A stretch of DNA of 64,000 bases from Clostridium septicum (GTDB lineage Bacteria; Bacillota; Clostridia; Clostridiales; Clostridiaceae), in the NCBI RefSeq assembly GCF_003606265.1, contig NZ_CP023671.1, forward strand, positions 868,001 to 932,000, given 5' to 3'. Below the pieces are notes generated by a model. The model was not told where the DNA came from. It did no database searches and saw nothing but the letters and a program-made list of their open reading frames with translations. Both the position numbers and the translations under genes were made by a program. Of this stretch, positions 19,288-27,152 are shown piece by piece. Numbering within the stretch: position 1 is the stretch's first letter; the number at the start of each line of letters is the position of its first letter.

Positions 19288-19310
19288 TGCTATTTCACTT
19301 CTCCTTTACT

Positions 19311-19345
19311 AAAAAAGCTACTTGAATTTGAAATTTCAAGTAGCT
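19311..19345 (-). terminator. internal terminator between kdgK and the lyase gene
   Basis: Perfect 11-bp stem AGCTACTTGAA/TTCAAGTAGCT with an 8-bp loop, followed by TTTTTT on minus. Only 24 bp remain before the lyase start, too little for a normal promoter, so it should attenuate lyase and LacI expression relative to the genes before it. Confidence 0.88.
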
Positions 19346-19360
19346 CTTTTTAATCATAAA

Positions 19361-20377
19361 CTATCTGTTTACGCTTCCTAAATTCTTATTATTCATTAAC
19401 TCTTCTACTTCCGTAATAGTCGATAAGCTTACATCTCCTATTTGAGTTTGCTTCAATACTGCTGTAGCTGTTGCAAATTCTATAATTTCTTGCATATTAT
19501 TCACTTCTGAAATTAATCCCTTAATTGCACCTGCTGCAAATGCATCTCCACCACCAATTCTTGATATCATACTAAATTCATATTTAGATGATCTATAAAG
19601 CTTATCTCCATCAAATAATACGCCTGTTAGTGAATGATAATTATATGGTGTACCTGTTCTTAATGTAGTTGCTACATTTTTTACATTTAAATCTTCTGTC
19701 ATATACTTAAACTGATCTATTAACATTTCATCAGTTACTTCTACAGCTGATGGATCTAAAACCTTAAAGTTTTTAACATCTCTACTTAACCATCCGAAAC
19801 ATAAATAACTATCTTTAACTATAGGCTTCATTATAGATACAAATTCCTCATAACTTTTAAATAATTTGGATCTATAATTTAAATCAACACTAATTTTTAT
19901 GTTTTTTGATTTAGCTTCTTCAATAATTCTAGCCGCTACTTCTCTGACTTCATCATTTAAACCAAATGTAATTCCTGATACATGTAAAAGCTTAACATCT
20001 TTTAAAACTTCATCTACATTAATATCTTCATATTTTAATTCTGTAATTGAAGAATACTTTCTATCGTATATTACGTTTGCTTTTCTTGATGAGCAACCTT
20101 CTTCATAATAGTACAGCCCCAATCTCTCACCTTTTATCACTATATTATCACAGTCAACACTATGAGATTTTAGAAAACCTTTTGCAGACTCACCTAATTC
20201 ATTTGGAGGCAGACATGTTAGGATTCTAGTATTAACTCCTAAATGACTTAAACCTACAGCCACATTAGCCTCTGCACCTCCAAAGCAAATATCTAGTGTA
20301 TTTGCTTGGCTTATTTTCAAATTATTTGGTGGAGTTAATCTTAATAATACTTCTCCTAATACTAAAACTGTGCTCAT
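19361..20377 (-). CDS. kdgK: 2-keto-3-deoxygluconate kinase
   Basis: 338 residues, PfkB family. Seen: N-terminal GGAEANVAVGLSHLG and C-terminal ATP/anion-hole motif RIGGGDAFAAGAIKGL with the catalytic Asp. It phosphorylates KDG to KDPG in the uronate breakdown route. It follows eda by 11 bp, with a GAGGTAGG ribosome site. The gene order kduD-eda-kdgK assigns this PfkB member with good certainty. Confidence 0.9.
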   Translation of the reverse strand: MSTVLVLGEVLLRLTPPNNLKISQANTLDICFGGAEANVAVGLSHLGVNTRILTCLPPNELGESAKGFLKSHSVDCDNIVIKGERLGLYYYEEGCSSRKANVIYDRKYSSITELKYEDINVDEVLKDVKLLHVSGITFGLNDEVREVAARIIEEAKSKNIKISVDLNYRSKLFKSYEEFVSIMKPIVKDSYLCFGWLSRDVKNFKVLDPSAVEVTDEMLIDQFKYMTEDLNVKNVATTLRTGTPYNYHSLTGVLFDGDKLYRSSKYEFSMISRIGGGDAFAAGAIKGLISEVNNMQEIIEFATATAVLKQTQIGDVSLSTITEVEELMNNKNLGSVNR

Positions 20378-20388
20378 TTCCTACCTCA

Positions 20389-21021
20389 TTATTTTTTTAT
20401 TTCTTTTACTCTATCTATATATTTTCTAGTTTCCTCTTTTACAACTTTTGGATCCTTTAAGTTAACTATGGCACTTCCTATACTAACAACATCACATCCA
20501 TATTTAAACCATTCTTCCATATTATCGAAACTTACTCCCCCTGAAACCATAATACTTAGGCCTTTAATTGGAGCTTTAAAATCTTTTACAATTGATGGTT
20601 TAAATGCTGATCCTGGGAATAGCTTTATTACATCAGCGCCCATTTCTCTAGCTTCTACTATTTCCCTAACTGTAAAACATCCTGGAATATAAGGAACTCC
20701 ATATCTGTTACAAAGAGTAGCAGTTTCCTTATTAAAGCTTGGACTTACAATAAATTCAGCTCCTGCAAGAATTGCTATTCTAGCTGTTTCTGAATCAAGT
20801 ACTGTACCTGCTCCAATAACTACTCCCTCTTTTTTATCTTTGCAAAGTTCTGTAATTACAGTACTTGCGTTTGGAATTGTAAATGTAACTTCTATAATAT
20901 TGCATCCACCTTCTATTGCGGCTTTTGCAACATCTATTCCTTCCTCACATGTATTAGTTCTTAACACTAATACAAAAGCCTCTTCTTCTAATCCTTTTAA
21001 TACCTTTACTTTATTTATCAT
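20389..21021 (-). CDS. eda: 2-dehydro-3-deoxy-phosphogluconate aldolase
   Basis: About 210 residues, the usual size for KDPG aldolase, which splits KDPG into pyruvate and glyceraldehyde 3-phosphate. Seen: IIEVTFTIPNA (catalytic Glu), AGAEFIVSPSFN, and the Schiff-base Lys in ADVIKLFPGSAF; the glycine-rich end VSGGVSFDNMEEW binds phosphate. ATG 21021 overlaps the kduD stop as ATGA. An ATG four codons earlier (21033) is also possible. Confidence 0.92.
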   Translation of the reverse strand: MINKVKVLKGLEEEAFVLVLRTNTCEEGIDVAKAAIEGGCNIIEVTFTIPNASTVITELCKDKKEGVVIGAGTVLDSETARIAILAGAEFIVSPSFNKETATLCNRYGVPYIPGCFTVREIVEAREMGADVIKLFPGSAFKPSIVKDFKAPIKGLSIMVSGGVSFDNMEEWFKYGCDVVSIGSAIVNLKDPKVVKEETRKYIDRVKEIKK

Positions 21022-21797
21022 CTTGCTAACCATCCACCATCTATTGCTATAACGTGACCATTTATATAGTCAGATGCTTTACTTGATAGGAATACAACAG
21101 TTCCCATTAAATCTGAAACTTCTCCCCATCTTTCAGTTGGTATTCTTGAAAGAATTTCTTTATTTCTATTTTCATCAGCTCTAATTGGAGCTGTATTAGC
21201 CGTCTTTATATATCCTGGAGCCATTGCATTGATTTGTACATTGTGTACTGCTAATTCATTAGCAAAAGCTTTAGTGATACCTACTACCCCATGTTTACTT
21301 GCTGTATATGGTGGTACAAATTTTCCACCTTGGAATGATAGCATTGATGCTATATTTATTATTTTACCTGATTTTTGTTCTACCATTATTTTAGCTACTT
21401 TCTTTGATAAGTGATAAACAGCATTTAGGTTGATATTCATAACTGCTTCCCAGTCTTCATCTTTATATTCTAATAAAGGAGCTCTTCTAATAGTTCCTGC
21501 ATTATTAACTAAAATATCTACTTTTCCATATTCTTTCACACAAGTATCAACTACTTCTTCAACAAATTCTTTTTTAGTTAAGTCTCCTTGTATGAAAACT
21601 ATTCTTCTTCCTAAACCTTCTACTATACCTTTTATTTCTTCTACATTATTATCAAATGTTGTTACAAAAAGATCAGCGCCTGCTGCTGCTAATGCTTCTA
21701 CATAAGCCATTCCTAATCCTGTATTACCACCTGTTACGATAGCTACCTTACCTTCTAAGTTAAAGAAATCTAGTGAAAATTTGTTATTGTTATTCAT
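21018..21797 (-). CDS. kduD: 2-dehydro-3-deoxy-D-gluconate 5-dehydrogenase (short-chain dehydrogenase)
   Basis: 259 residues. SDR motifs: VTGGNTGLGMA (NAD-binding), NNAGTIRR, and catalytic Ser-Tyr-Lys in IASMLSFQGG and YTASKHGVVG. In this pathway it converts 2,5-diketo-3-deoxygluconate to KDG. Its place between yajC/PTS and eda, with kduI upstream, supports KduD over other SDRs such as gluconate 5-dehydrogenase. It overlaps eda by 4 bp. Confidence 0.9.
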   Translation of the reverse strand: MNNNNKFSLDFFNLEGKVAIVTGGNTGLGMAYVEALAAAGADLFVTTFDNNVEEIKGIVEGLGRRIVFIQGDLTKKEFVEEVVDTCVKEYGKVDILVNNAGTIRRAPLLEYKDEDWEAVMNINLNAVYHLSKKVAKIMVEQKSGKIINIASMLSFQGGKFVPPYTASKHGVVGITKAFANELAVHNVQINAMAPGYIKTANTAPIRADENRNKEILSRIPTERWGEVSDLMGTVVFLSSKASDYINGHVIAIDGGWLAR

Positions 21798-21814
21798 TTA
21801 TCTCCATCTCCTTA

Positions 21815-22090
21815 CTACTTCAAAGTCACCATTATGCTGGCTTTGTCTATTTCTATTTCTACATTTTTAGCCACTTCTAATCTTACAATATTATTCTGGA
21901 TACCTTTAATGGTTCCATAAATACCAGATATAGTAACTACTTTGTCTTTAATCTTTAAAGTATTTAAATATTCGTCTCTTTTTTCTTCTTGTTGTCTAAT
22001 TTTCTTTTTATTGATTATTGGCATAATCATTGATATTATGATTGGATAAGCAGCTAGAAAAATTATAACTCCTAATAATCCATTACTCAT
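21815..22090 (-). CDS. YajC-family protein encoded within the PTS operon
   Basis: 91 residues: one N-terminal membrane helix (about 5-25), a charged linker KKKIRQQEEKRDEYL and the YajC core LKIKDKVVTISGIYGTI. YajC normally accompanies SecDF, but here it lies 4 bp from PTS EIIA. Streptococcal glycosaminoglycan loci also carry a yajC-like gene beside the mannose-family PTS, as far as I recall, so this is probably a dedicated paralogue. A role in assembling or stabilising the PTS is conjecture. Confidence 0.85.
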   Translation of the reverse strand: MSNGLLGVIIFLAAYPIIISMIMPIINKKKIRQQEEKRDEYLNTLKIKDKVVTISGIYGTIKGIQNNIVRLEVAKNVEIEIDKASIMVTLK

Positions 22091-22094
22091 GATA

Positions 22095-22508
22095 TTAATC
22101 CATTAAATCCTTTCTACACATAACTGATGCCATATCTTTTAAACCTTCAACTGCGTTATCTATTATTTTTCTTGTATCATCTCCTGAACCAATAACTACT
22201 GTATTCATAACTATATCAAGAATACAAGCTACAGAAACTCCGCCTATAACATATTGATCTTGAGATTCTTCATTTAATAATACTTCTCTTGAAGTTATTT
22301 GGAATGGTGCTCCACCAGTAATATCTGCAAATATTATTAATTCATTATTTTCTTTTACGTACTTTTTAATCATAGTTGTAAAATCTTCATGTGTTAAATC
22401 ATTATTAAGGTTTATTGCATCTATATTTTCATCTACGCCTGTTAATAATTTTATTGCTGATTTAATTCCTGTTGCATATTCTCCGTGTCCTACTACTAAT
22501 ATTTTCAT
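22095..22508 (-). CDS. PTS mannose-family EIIA component
   Basis: 137 residues from ATG 22508, spaced nine bases from GAGGGG; an ATG three codons earlier abuts that site. EIIA-Man fold (PF03610) with phospho-accepting His in VVGHGEYATG (residue 8) and the ADITGGAPFQI segment. It passes phosphate from HPr to EIIB. A separate cytosolic chain, unlike the EIIAB fusion of E. coli ManX. A strong hairpin separates it from EIID. Confidence 0.92.
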   Translation of the reverse strand: MKILVVGHGEYATGIKSAIKLLTGVDENIDAINLNNDLTHEDFTTMIKKYVKENNELIIFADITGGAPFQITSREVLLNEESQDQYVIGGVSVACILDIVMNTVVIGSGDDTRKIIDNAVEGLKDMASVMCRKDLMD

Positions 22509-22553
22509 ATCGCTCATCCCCTCAGTTTAATGTTTATATATCTTATTTATGAG

Positions 22554-22595
22554 AGTAAGTTACACAACTAACTAGAATCAGTAGTGTAACTTACT
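22554..22595. repeat. intergenic hairpin between EIID and EIIA genes
   Basis: 12-bp perfect stem AGTAAGTTACAC/GTGTAACTTACT (22554-22565 with 22584-22595). On minus it is not followed by a U-tract, so it may be an mRNA stabiliser or processing site within the operon rather than a terminator. Confidence 0.75.
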
Positions 22596-22625
22596 TTTCT
22601 TTAGTGATTTTATTTTATTTATCTA

Positions 22626-23438
22626 TTATGCTAATATTCCTAGTACTGATCCAATAATACCTATTACTATTGTTAATATAACTAAATGATAAGTTGTCCA
22701 TTTACGTTTCTTAATTAAATAGAATACTATTATTGTAAATATAGCTGGTAATAAAGCTGGTGCTATTTTATCTAGCATTGTTTGTATTGAAACTACATTT
22801 TCAGCTCCATCTGGCATAGTTGCTACATATTTGATAGGAATGTTTATCTTAACGAAAGATACTGCTAATCCTGAAATAACTGTAACACCTATCATACTAG
22901 CTACTGCTGATATTTGAGACATCTTATCGCTTAATGTTTCAATAATACTAGTTCCTAGTTTATAACCATATAAACCGGTTAATAACTTAATAGTTAATAA
23001 TATACCGTTCATTGCTAAGAAGAATAAGATTGGTCCTGCAATCATTCCATCTTGTGCTAATGAAGCTGCTATTGTTGAAAATAATGGTGCTAAACAGAAT
23101 TGTGATAATGAATCACCAATACCTGATAAAGGTCCCATTAAAGCCATCTTAATTGATCTAGCTTCATCTGATGTTCTTCCTGATTCAAGCATTACTAAAT
23201 GTAAGCTTGTGATAAATGGTAAGAAGTGTGGGTTTGAGTTGAAGAATTCTATGTTGTCAGTTAACGCATTTTTTAATTCTTCTTCATTATTTCTATATAT
23301 CTTTCTTAATGATGGATATAAGATATTTGCATATCCTAAACCTTGATAGTTACCATAGTTAAAACCATTTTGTAACCAGAATGCTCTTAAACTTGTTCTT
23401 AAATAGTCTTTTCTCGTTAAAACTGCTTTAGATTCCAT
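22626..23438 (-). CDS. PTS mannose-family EIID component
   Basis: 270 residues from ATG 23438. A TTG two codons upstream is closer to the AGGAGG and could be the true start. EIID-Man (PF03613): the N-terminal half begins LTRKDYLRTSLRAFWLQNGFNY and contains MALMGPLSGIGDSL. Hydrophobic segments lie in the C-terminal half (about 110-270). It forms the membrane channel with EIIC. Its start overlaps the EIIC gene by 11 bp, so translation is coupled. Confidence 0.92.
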   Translation of the reverse strand: MESKAVLTRKDYLRTSLRAFWLQNGFNYGNYQGLGYANILYPSLRKIYRNNEEELKNALTDNIEFFNSNPHFLPFITSLHLVMLESGRTSDEARSIKMALMGPLSGIGDSLSQFCLAPLFSTIAASLAQDGMIAGPILFFLAMNGILLTIKLLTGLYGYKLGTSIIETLSDKMSQISAVASMIGVTVISGLAVSFVKINIPIKYVATMPDGAENVVSIQTMLDKIAPALLPAIFTIIVFYLIKKRKWTTYHLVILTIVIGIIGSVLGILA

Positions 23439-24225
23439 CTTCAAACACAACCTCCTCTTCTTCCACTGATTCATTATTTGAATTATTTTTATTGTTTTTT
23501 CTGAAGTATTCTAGTAATGCAAATGTTGTTCCTACGAATGCTATACCGATTACTGGTAGATTTAAGTATGCTACACATACATATCCTAGTAATACAAATG
23601 GTATTAATTCAATCTTAGCCATAACTGATAAAATCATTGCAAATCCGATAGCTGGTAACATCTTACCTGCTACTGATAATCCTGTGATTAACCATGCTGG
23701 TATCATTTCTACAACTGCCTTTAGTCCGTCTACACTATAAGCTCCTGCAAATCCTATGATAAATCCAACTAATGCTAATACCCAAACTGTAGAATTAGCT
23801 GCAATTCTAAACTGTGTAAAATGACCTTTTTGAATTGACTTTTTAGCAAATTCACTTGATCCTGAAACTACTGTATATGTAGCTGTAATTAAGAATTGGA
23901 ATGCTACTGCAAATGGGAAAGATAATGCTAATGCTGTAGCCGGGTCCATTCCTTGACCCTTCATTGTAATAGCCATCAATGTACCAATTATTCCAGGTCC
24001 CATTGGGTTAGGTGGCACTGTTCCACCGGCACCAACACCGAATCCCATAAATGCAATTTCTGATACAGCTCCCATTGCTAAAGCTGTTGGAATATCTCCT
24101 AAGATAATACCTACACCAAATGATAAAATAATACAACGATTTGAATAAATTCCAAGTAACATACCTGATAGACAGAACGCTGTCCATAATCCAATCAGAA
24201 TACATTGAAGTAAAGTGATTTCCAT
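23428..24225 (-). CDS. PTS mannose-family EIIC component
   Basis: 265 residues, EII-Sor family (PF03609). Multi-spanning membrane protein with GDIPTALAMGAVSEIAFMG and the Pro-rich GGTVPPNPMGPGIIGT in the substrate region, ending in an acidic tail. It recognises and transports the sugar while EIIB phosphorylates it. The ribosome site GGAGGGG precedes ATG 24225. The locus suggests its substrate is an unsaturated uronic-acid disaccharide. Confidence 0.92.
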   Translation of the reverse strand: MEITLLQCILIGLWTAFCLSGMLLGIYSNRCIILSFGVGIILGDIPTALAMGAVSEIAFMGFGVGAGGTVPPNPMGPGIIGTLMAITMKGQGMDPATALALSFPFAVAFQFLITATYTVVSGSSEFAKKSIQKGHFTQFRIAANSTVWVLALVGFIIGFAGAYSVDGLKAVVEMIPAWLITGLSVAGKMLPAIGFAMILSVMAKIELIPFVLLGYVCVAYLNLPVIGIAFVGTTFALLEYFRKNNKNNSNNESVEEEEVVFEDGI

Positions 24226-24262
24226 ATGAATTTCCCCTCCATATAATTAAATTTTTATCTAT

Positions 24263-24286
24263 ACCTGCTAAATTTCTTTAGCAGGT
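24263..24286. repeat. intergenic hairpin between EIIB and EIIC genes
   Basis: 10-bp perfect stem ACCTGCTAAA/TTTAGCAGGT with a 4-base loop. On minus it is followed by ATAGATAAAAATTT, not a U-tract. It is likely an operon-internal stability or processing element. Confidence 0.75.
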
Positions 24287-24311
24287 TAGTTTCATTTTAA
24301 GGTTTACAATA

Positions 24312-24806
24312 TTAATCTAAATATTTTGTAATATCTACTTGTAGCGCTCCGTCATTACCTGAAGGTGTTGTCTTTGTATTGAATTTTATATCATATTTTT
24401 GTGATAATTCCTTTAGTGCAGCCTTATCTTCTTTTCCTAAATAAATTGAACGTGTAACTTGAGTTTTTCCTTCAGCATTGTGAATATTACCTATGTTTAT
24501 TTCTTTAACAGGCACTCCTCCAGCTACTAACTTCAATGCGTCTTCTGGAGTTTTACACACTATAAAAATCTTTTGCTTAGGTGATGCCTTATGTATAATT
24601 TCACATGTATGTGCAATTGAGAAAAATCTCATTGCTATTGATTTTGAAACTACAGTTTTCATTAATGTTTGTTGTATTTTATCTTCACTAGCTTCATCAT
24701 CAGCAACTATAACAGTATTAACCCCAAGTGCATTTAGCCACATTTGACCTTGTCCATGTATTAATCTTTGATCTATTCTCATCATTTCAATATTTACATT
24801 ACTCAT
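24312..24806 (-). CDS. PTS mannose-family EIIB component
   Basis: 164 residues, PTSIIB-sorbose family (PF03830). The phospho-His is in MRIDQRLIHGQGQMWL (His 17). VIVADDEASED and KIFIVCKTPEDAL are typical. It carries phosphate from EIIA to the incoming sugar. Separate chain placed between ugl and EIIC in the operon. Confidence 0.93.
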   Translation of the reverse strand: MSNVNIEMMRIDQRLIHGQGQMWLNALGVNTVIVADDEASEDKIQQTLMKTVVSKSIAMRFFSIAHTCEIIHKASPKQKIFIVCKTPEDALKLVAGGVPVKEINIGNIHNAEGKTQVTRSIYLGKEDKAALKELSQKYDIKFNTKTTPSGNDGALQVDITKYLD

Positions 24807-24821
24807 ATTTATTACTCCTTC

Positions 24822-26012
24822 TTACCAATATAATTCCCAATCTTTATAGAATCTTATTAATGCTTCTAGGTAGAAATAATCTCCCCATATATTTCCTTCA
24901 TCTACACCTTTACCTGAATGCCATGAATAAACCCCATGTAATAAAATCGGTTTACCTTCTTGCACATCCTTATGGGTATAGTCTTTAATTAATGCTCTTA
25001 AAATATTATGCATTGCATATTTATATACTTCTTTTTCCTCATCCACTTCAGGAATAAACTTATTCATTTCATGCATTCCACATACAGCTATTGCAGCTGC
25101 TGAAGAATCCTTTGAATGTCCATCTCCATCGTTGAATATTAAATCCCAATAACAAACGTTATCTTTTGGAAGTCTATTTAAGAAGTAATTAGTCATTCCT
25201 TTATATAAGTTAAAACATGCTTCATTTTTTGTGTTCTTATAATTTAAAGGAATTCCATATACTCCCCAAGCTTGGCCTCTAGCCCAAGCTGAGTCATCAC
25301 TATAACCTTGTCTAGTAATACCTTTTACAGGTTTTCCTGTTTCAGGATCCATATAGAATGTATGGAAAGCCGAAGCATCATCTCTTATAACATTATTACA
25401 AGAAGTAACAAAATGCTTATCTGCTAGTTCTCTGTACTTATTATCTCCTGTAACATCTGAGGCCCAGTATAATAAAGGAATATTTAGAAGACAATCTATG
25501 ATAAATCTATAATGGTCTTTACTTCCTAGTTCACCCCAAGCTTGAATAAATTCGCCTTTTTCTTGATATCTTGAGATTAATTTATCTGCAGCTTTTACCG
25601 ATGCTTCCTTTGCCATTTCTGACCCTGTTAATTTGTATCCACTTACACATGATAATGAATATAAGAATCCTAAGTCATGATGATCAATTTCTATATCTTT
25701 ATCTACTCTATTTTTAAATGACGCTACATTTTTTTCTGCAAGAACCCTATACTTTTCATCTCCTGTGTACTCATAAGCTAACCATAACATTCCTGTCCAG
25801 AATCCATCTGTCCATTCTATATTTTCAATGATTCCATACTTATTTTCCTTAGTTGCTGATGATGGGAACTTATCTTTGAAATAGTCCATATTAGCATCTA
25901 TTTGCTTTATTGCATTTTCTATAGCTGTCTTTACTTCTTCTTTACTTAGAAGCTTTGTGTTTAAAAACTCTTCTCTTTTTTTGATTTCTTCTACATTTAT
26001 TTCCTTAATCAT
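24822..26012 (-). CDS. ugl: unsaturated glucuronyl hydrolase (GH88)
   Basis: 396 residues, GH88. It hydrates and splits the unsaturated uronic acid from disaccharides made by hyaluronate, chondroitin or heparin lyases. Seen: WTDGFWTGMLWLAYEYTG, catalytic Asp region DHHDLGFLYSLS (about 112), second Asp in FIIDCLLNIPLLYWA, RGQAWGVYG, and a conserved end with WGDYFYLEAL. No signal peptide, so it acts inside the cell on PTS-imported sugar. AGGAGG seven bases before the ATG. Confidence 0.93.
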   Translation of the reverse strand: MIKEINVEEIKKREEFLNTKLLSKEEVKTAIENAIKQIDANMDYFKDKFPSSATKENKYGIIENIEWTDGFWTGMLWLAYEYTGDEKYRVLAEKNVASFKNRVDKDIEIDHHDLGFLYSLSCVSGYKLTGSEMAKEASVKAADKLISRYQEKGEFIQAWGELGSKDHYRFIIDCLLNIPLLYWASDVTGDNKYRELADKHFVTSCNNVIRDDASAFHTFYMDPETGKPVKGITRQGYSDDSAWARGQAWGVYGIPLNYKNTKNEACFNLYKGMTNYFLNRLPKDNVCYWDLIFNDGDGHSKDSSAAAIAVCGMHEMNKFIPEVDEEKEVYKYAMHNILRALIKDYTHKDVQEGKPILLHGVYSWHSGKGVDEGNIWGDYFYLEALIRFYKDWELYW

Positions 26013-26025
26013 ACTTCCTCCTGGA

Positions 26026-26856
26026 TTATCTTAAAGTTTCCATTGAAACTGCATCCATATCATCGAATGTTTTGTTTTCTCCACACATACCCCAAATGAA
26101 TGTGTAATTGCTTGTACCTACACCTGAATGAATTGACCAACTAGGTGAAATTATAGCTTGTTCATTTTTAACAACTAAATGTCTTGTTTCTGTTGGTTCT
26201 CCCATTAAGTGGAATACTCTTGTATCTTCTTCCATATCGAAGTAGAAGTAAACTTCCATTCTTCTTTCGTGAGTGTGACATGGCATTGTATTCCATGCAT
26301 TTCCTGGTTCTAACATTGTTAATCCCATTAATAATTGACAACTTTCACAAACATTTGGATGAACATATTGATATATTGTTCTCTTATTTAATGTTGAATT
26401 GTCTCCAAGTCTAACTGGATTAGCTTTTTCTATTTCAATTTTTACTGTCTTATATGCATGATGTGCTGGAACTGAGTTAACATATAATTTAGCTGGGTCC
26501 TTAGGATTTACTGATTTGAAACTTACTTCCTTGTTTCCCATTCCTACATATAATCCATCTCTTCTATTTAATTCGTAAACTTCTCCATCTATAGTTACAA
26601 TAGCTGGTCCACCTACATTGATTATTCCAAGTTCTCTTCTTTCTAGGAAATATTCAACTCCCATTTCCTTTCCTGCTTCTAACTTTAATTCGTTATAAAC
26701 CGGTTTTATACCACCAAAAATTATTCTATCTACATGGCTATAAGTAAGCTCTATTTTATCATCAATAAATATTTCCTCTATTAAGTAATGGTCTCTTAGC
26801 TCGCTTGTAGTGTATTTTTTTGAATCCTCTGGATGATTAGCATATCTGTTATTCAT
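26026..26856 (-). CDS. kduI: 5-dehydro-4-deoxy-D-glucuronate isomerase
   Basis: 276 residues, KduI family. The metal-binding cupin motif PCHTHERRMEVYFYF is visible near residue 195. It isomerises the keto form of the released unsaturated uronate to 2,5-diketo-3-deoxygluconate. First gene of the operon. Streptococcal glycosaminoglycan loci use DhuI instead, so the KduI/KduD pair here resembles the pectin route joined to a streptococcal-type PTS locus. Confidence 0.93.
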   Translation of the reverse strand: MNNRYANHPEDSKKYTTSELRDHYLIEEIFIDDKIELTYSHVDRIIFGGIKPVYNELKLEAGKEMGVEYFLERRELGIINVGGPAIVTIDGEVYELNRRDGLYVGMGNKEVSFKSVNPKDPAKLYVNSVPAHHAYKTVKIEIEKANPVRLGDNSTLNKRTIYQYVHPNVCESCQLLMGLTMLEPGNAWNTMPCHTHERRMEVYFYFDMEEDTRVFHLMGEPTETRHLVVKNEQAIISPSWSIHSGVGTSNYTFIWGMCGENKTFDDMDAVSMETLR

Positions 26857-26890
26857 AACTACCTCCTACATTTTACATTCATTATTTTGT

Positions 26891-26933
26891 TTAGTAAATC
26901 ATTTTAGTAAACTTAATTAGTAAACTGGTTTAC
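26891..26933 (-). promoter_or_regulatory. LacI-type operator and three 13-bp tandem half-site repeats
   Basis: GTAAACTGGTTTAC (26920-26933) has perfect 6-bp arms around TG, a LacI-family operator shape. TTAGTAAAC recurs at 26917 and 26904, and as TTAGTAAAT at 26891, exactly 13 bp apart. The operator lies about 9-22 bases downstream of the predicted start, where a bound repressor would block transcription. Confidence 0.85.
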
Positions 26934-26948
26934 CTTTGCTATGATTTT

Positions 26949-26977
26949 ATTATACATACTCATGTAAAGGATGTCAA
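26949..26977 (-). promoter_or_regulatory. consensus sigma-A promoter of the glycosaminoglycan operon
   Basis: TTGACA (26972-26977) and TATAAT (26949-26954) on minus with a 17-bp spacer, a perfect match to consensus. Start expected near 26942. Such a strong promoter fits an operon held down by a repressor. Confidence 0.93.
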
Positions 26978-27096
26978 CAATTTTGTAACAAATTTTTTGA
27001 CTTTTTTATAGAATAAATTTTATTTTATAAATTGTTTGAATAATTTAGTTTAATTTAACTTAATAAAATAAACAATATAAATCTAGTAAATTATTG

Positions 27097-27137
27097 TAAA
27101 AAAGAATACTTGATGAGATCTAATAATCAAGTATTCT
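27097..27137 (-). terminator. terminator of degV (first copy)
   Basis: 12-bp stem AGAATACTTGAT/ATCAAGTATTCT followed on minus by TTTTTT, 15 bp after the degV stop. Confidence 0.9.
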
Positions 27138-27152
27138 CTACATATATTACTA

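Noticed and set aside
22095-24806. sigma-54/LevR control of the mannose-family PTS
   Set aside because: No -24/-12 site lies upstream. The operon has a perfect sigma-A promoter with a LacI-type operator.
26891-26933. CRISPR-like or plasmid iteron array
   Set aside because: Only three 13-bp units, directly at a promoter and sharing the operator half-site; a regulatory explanation is sufficient.
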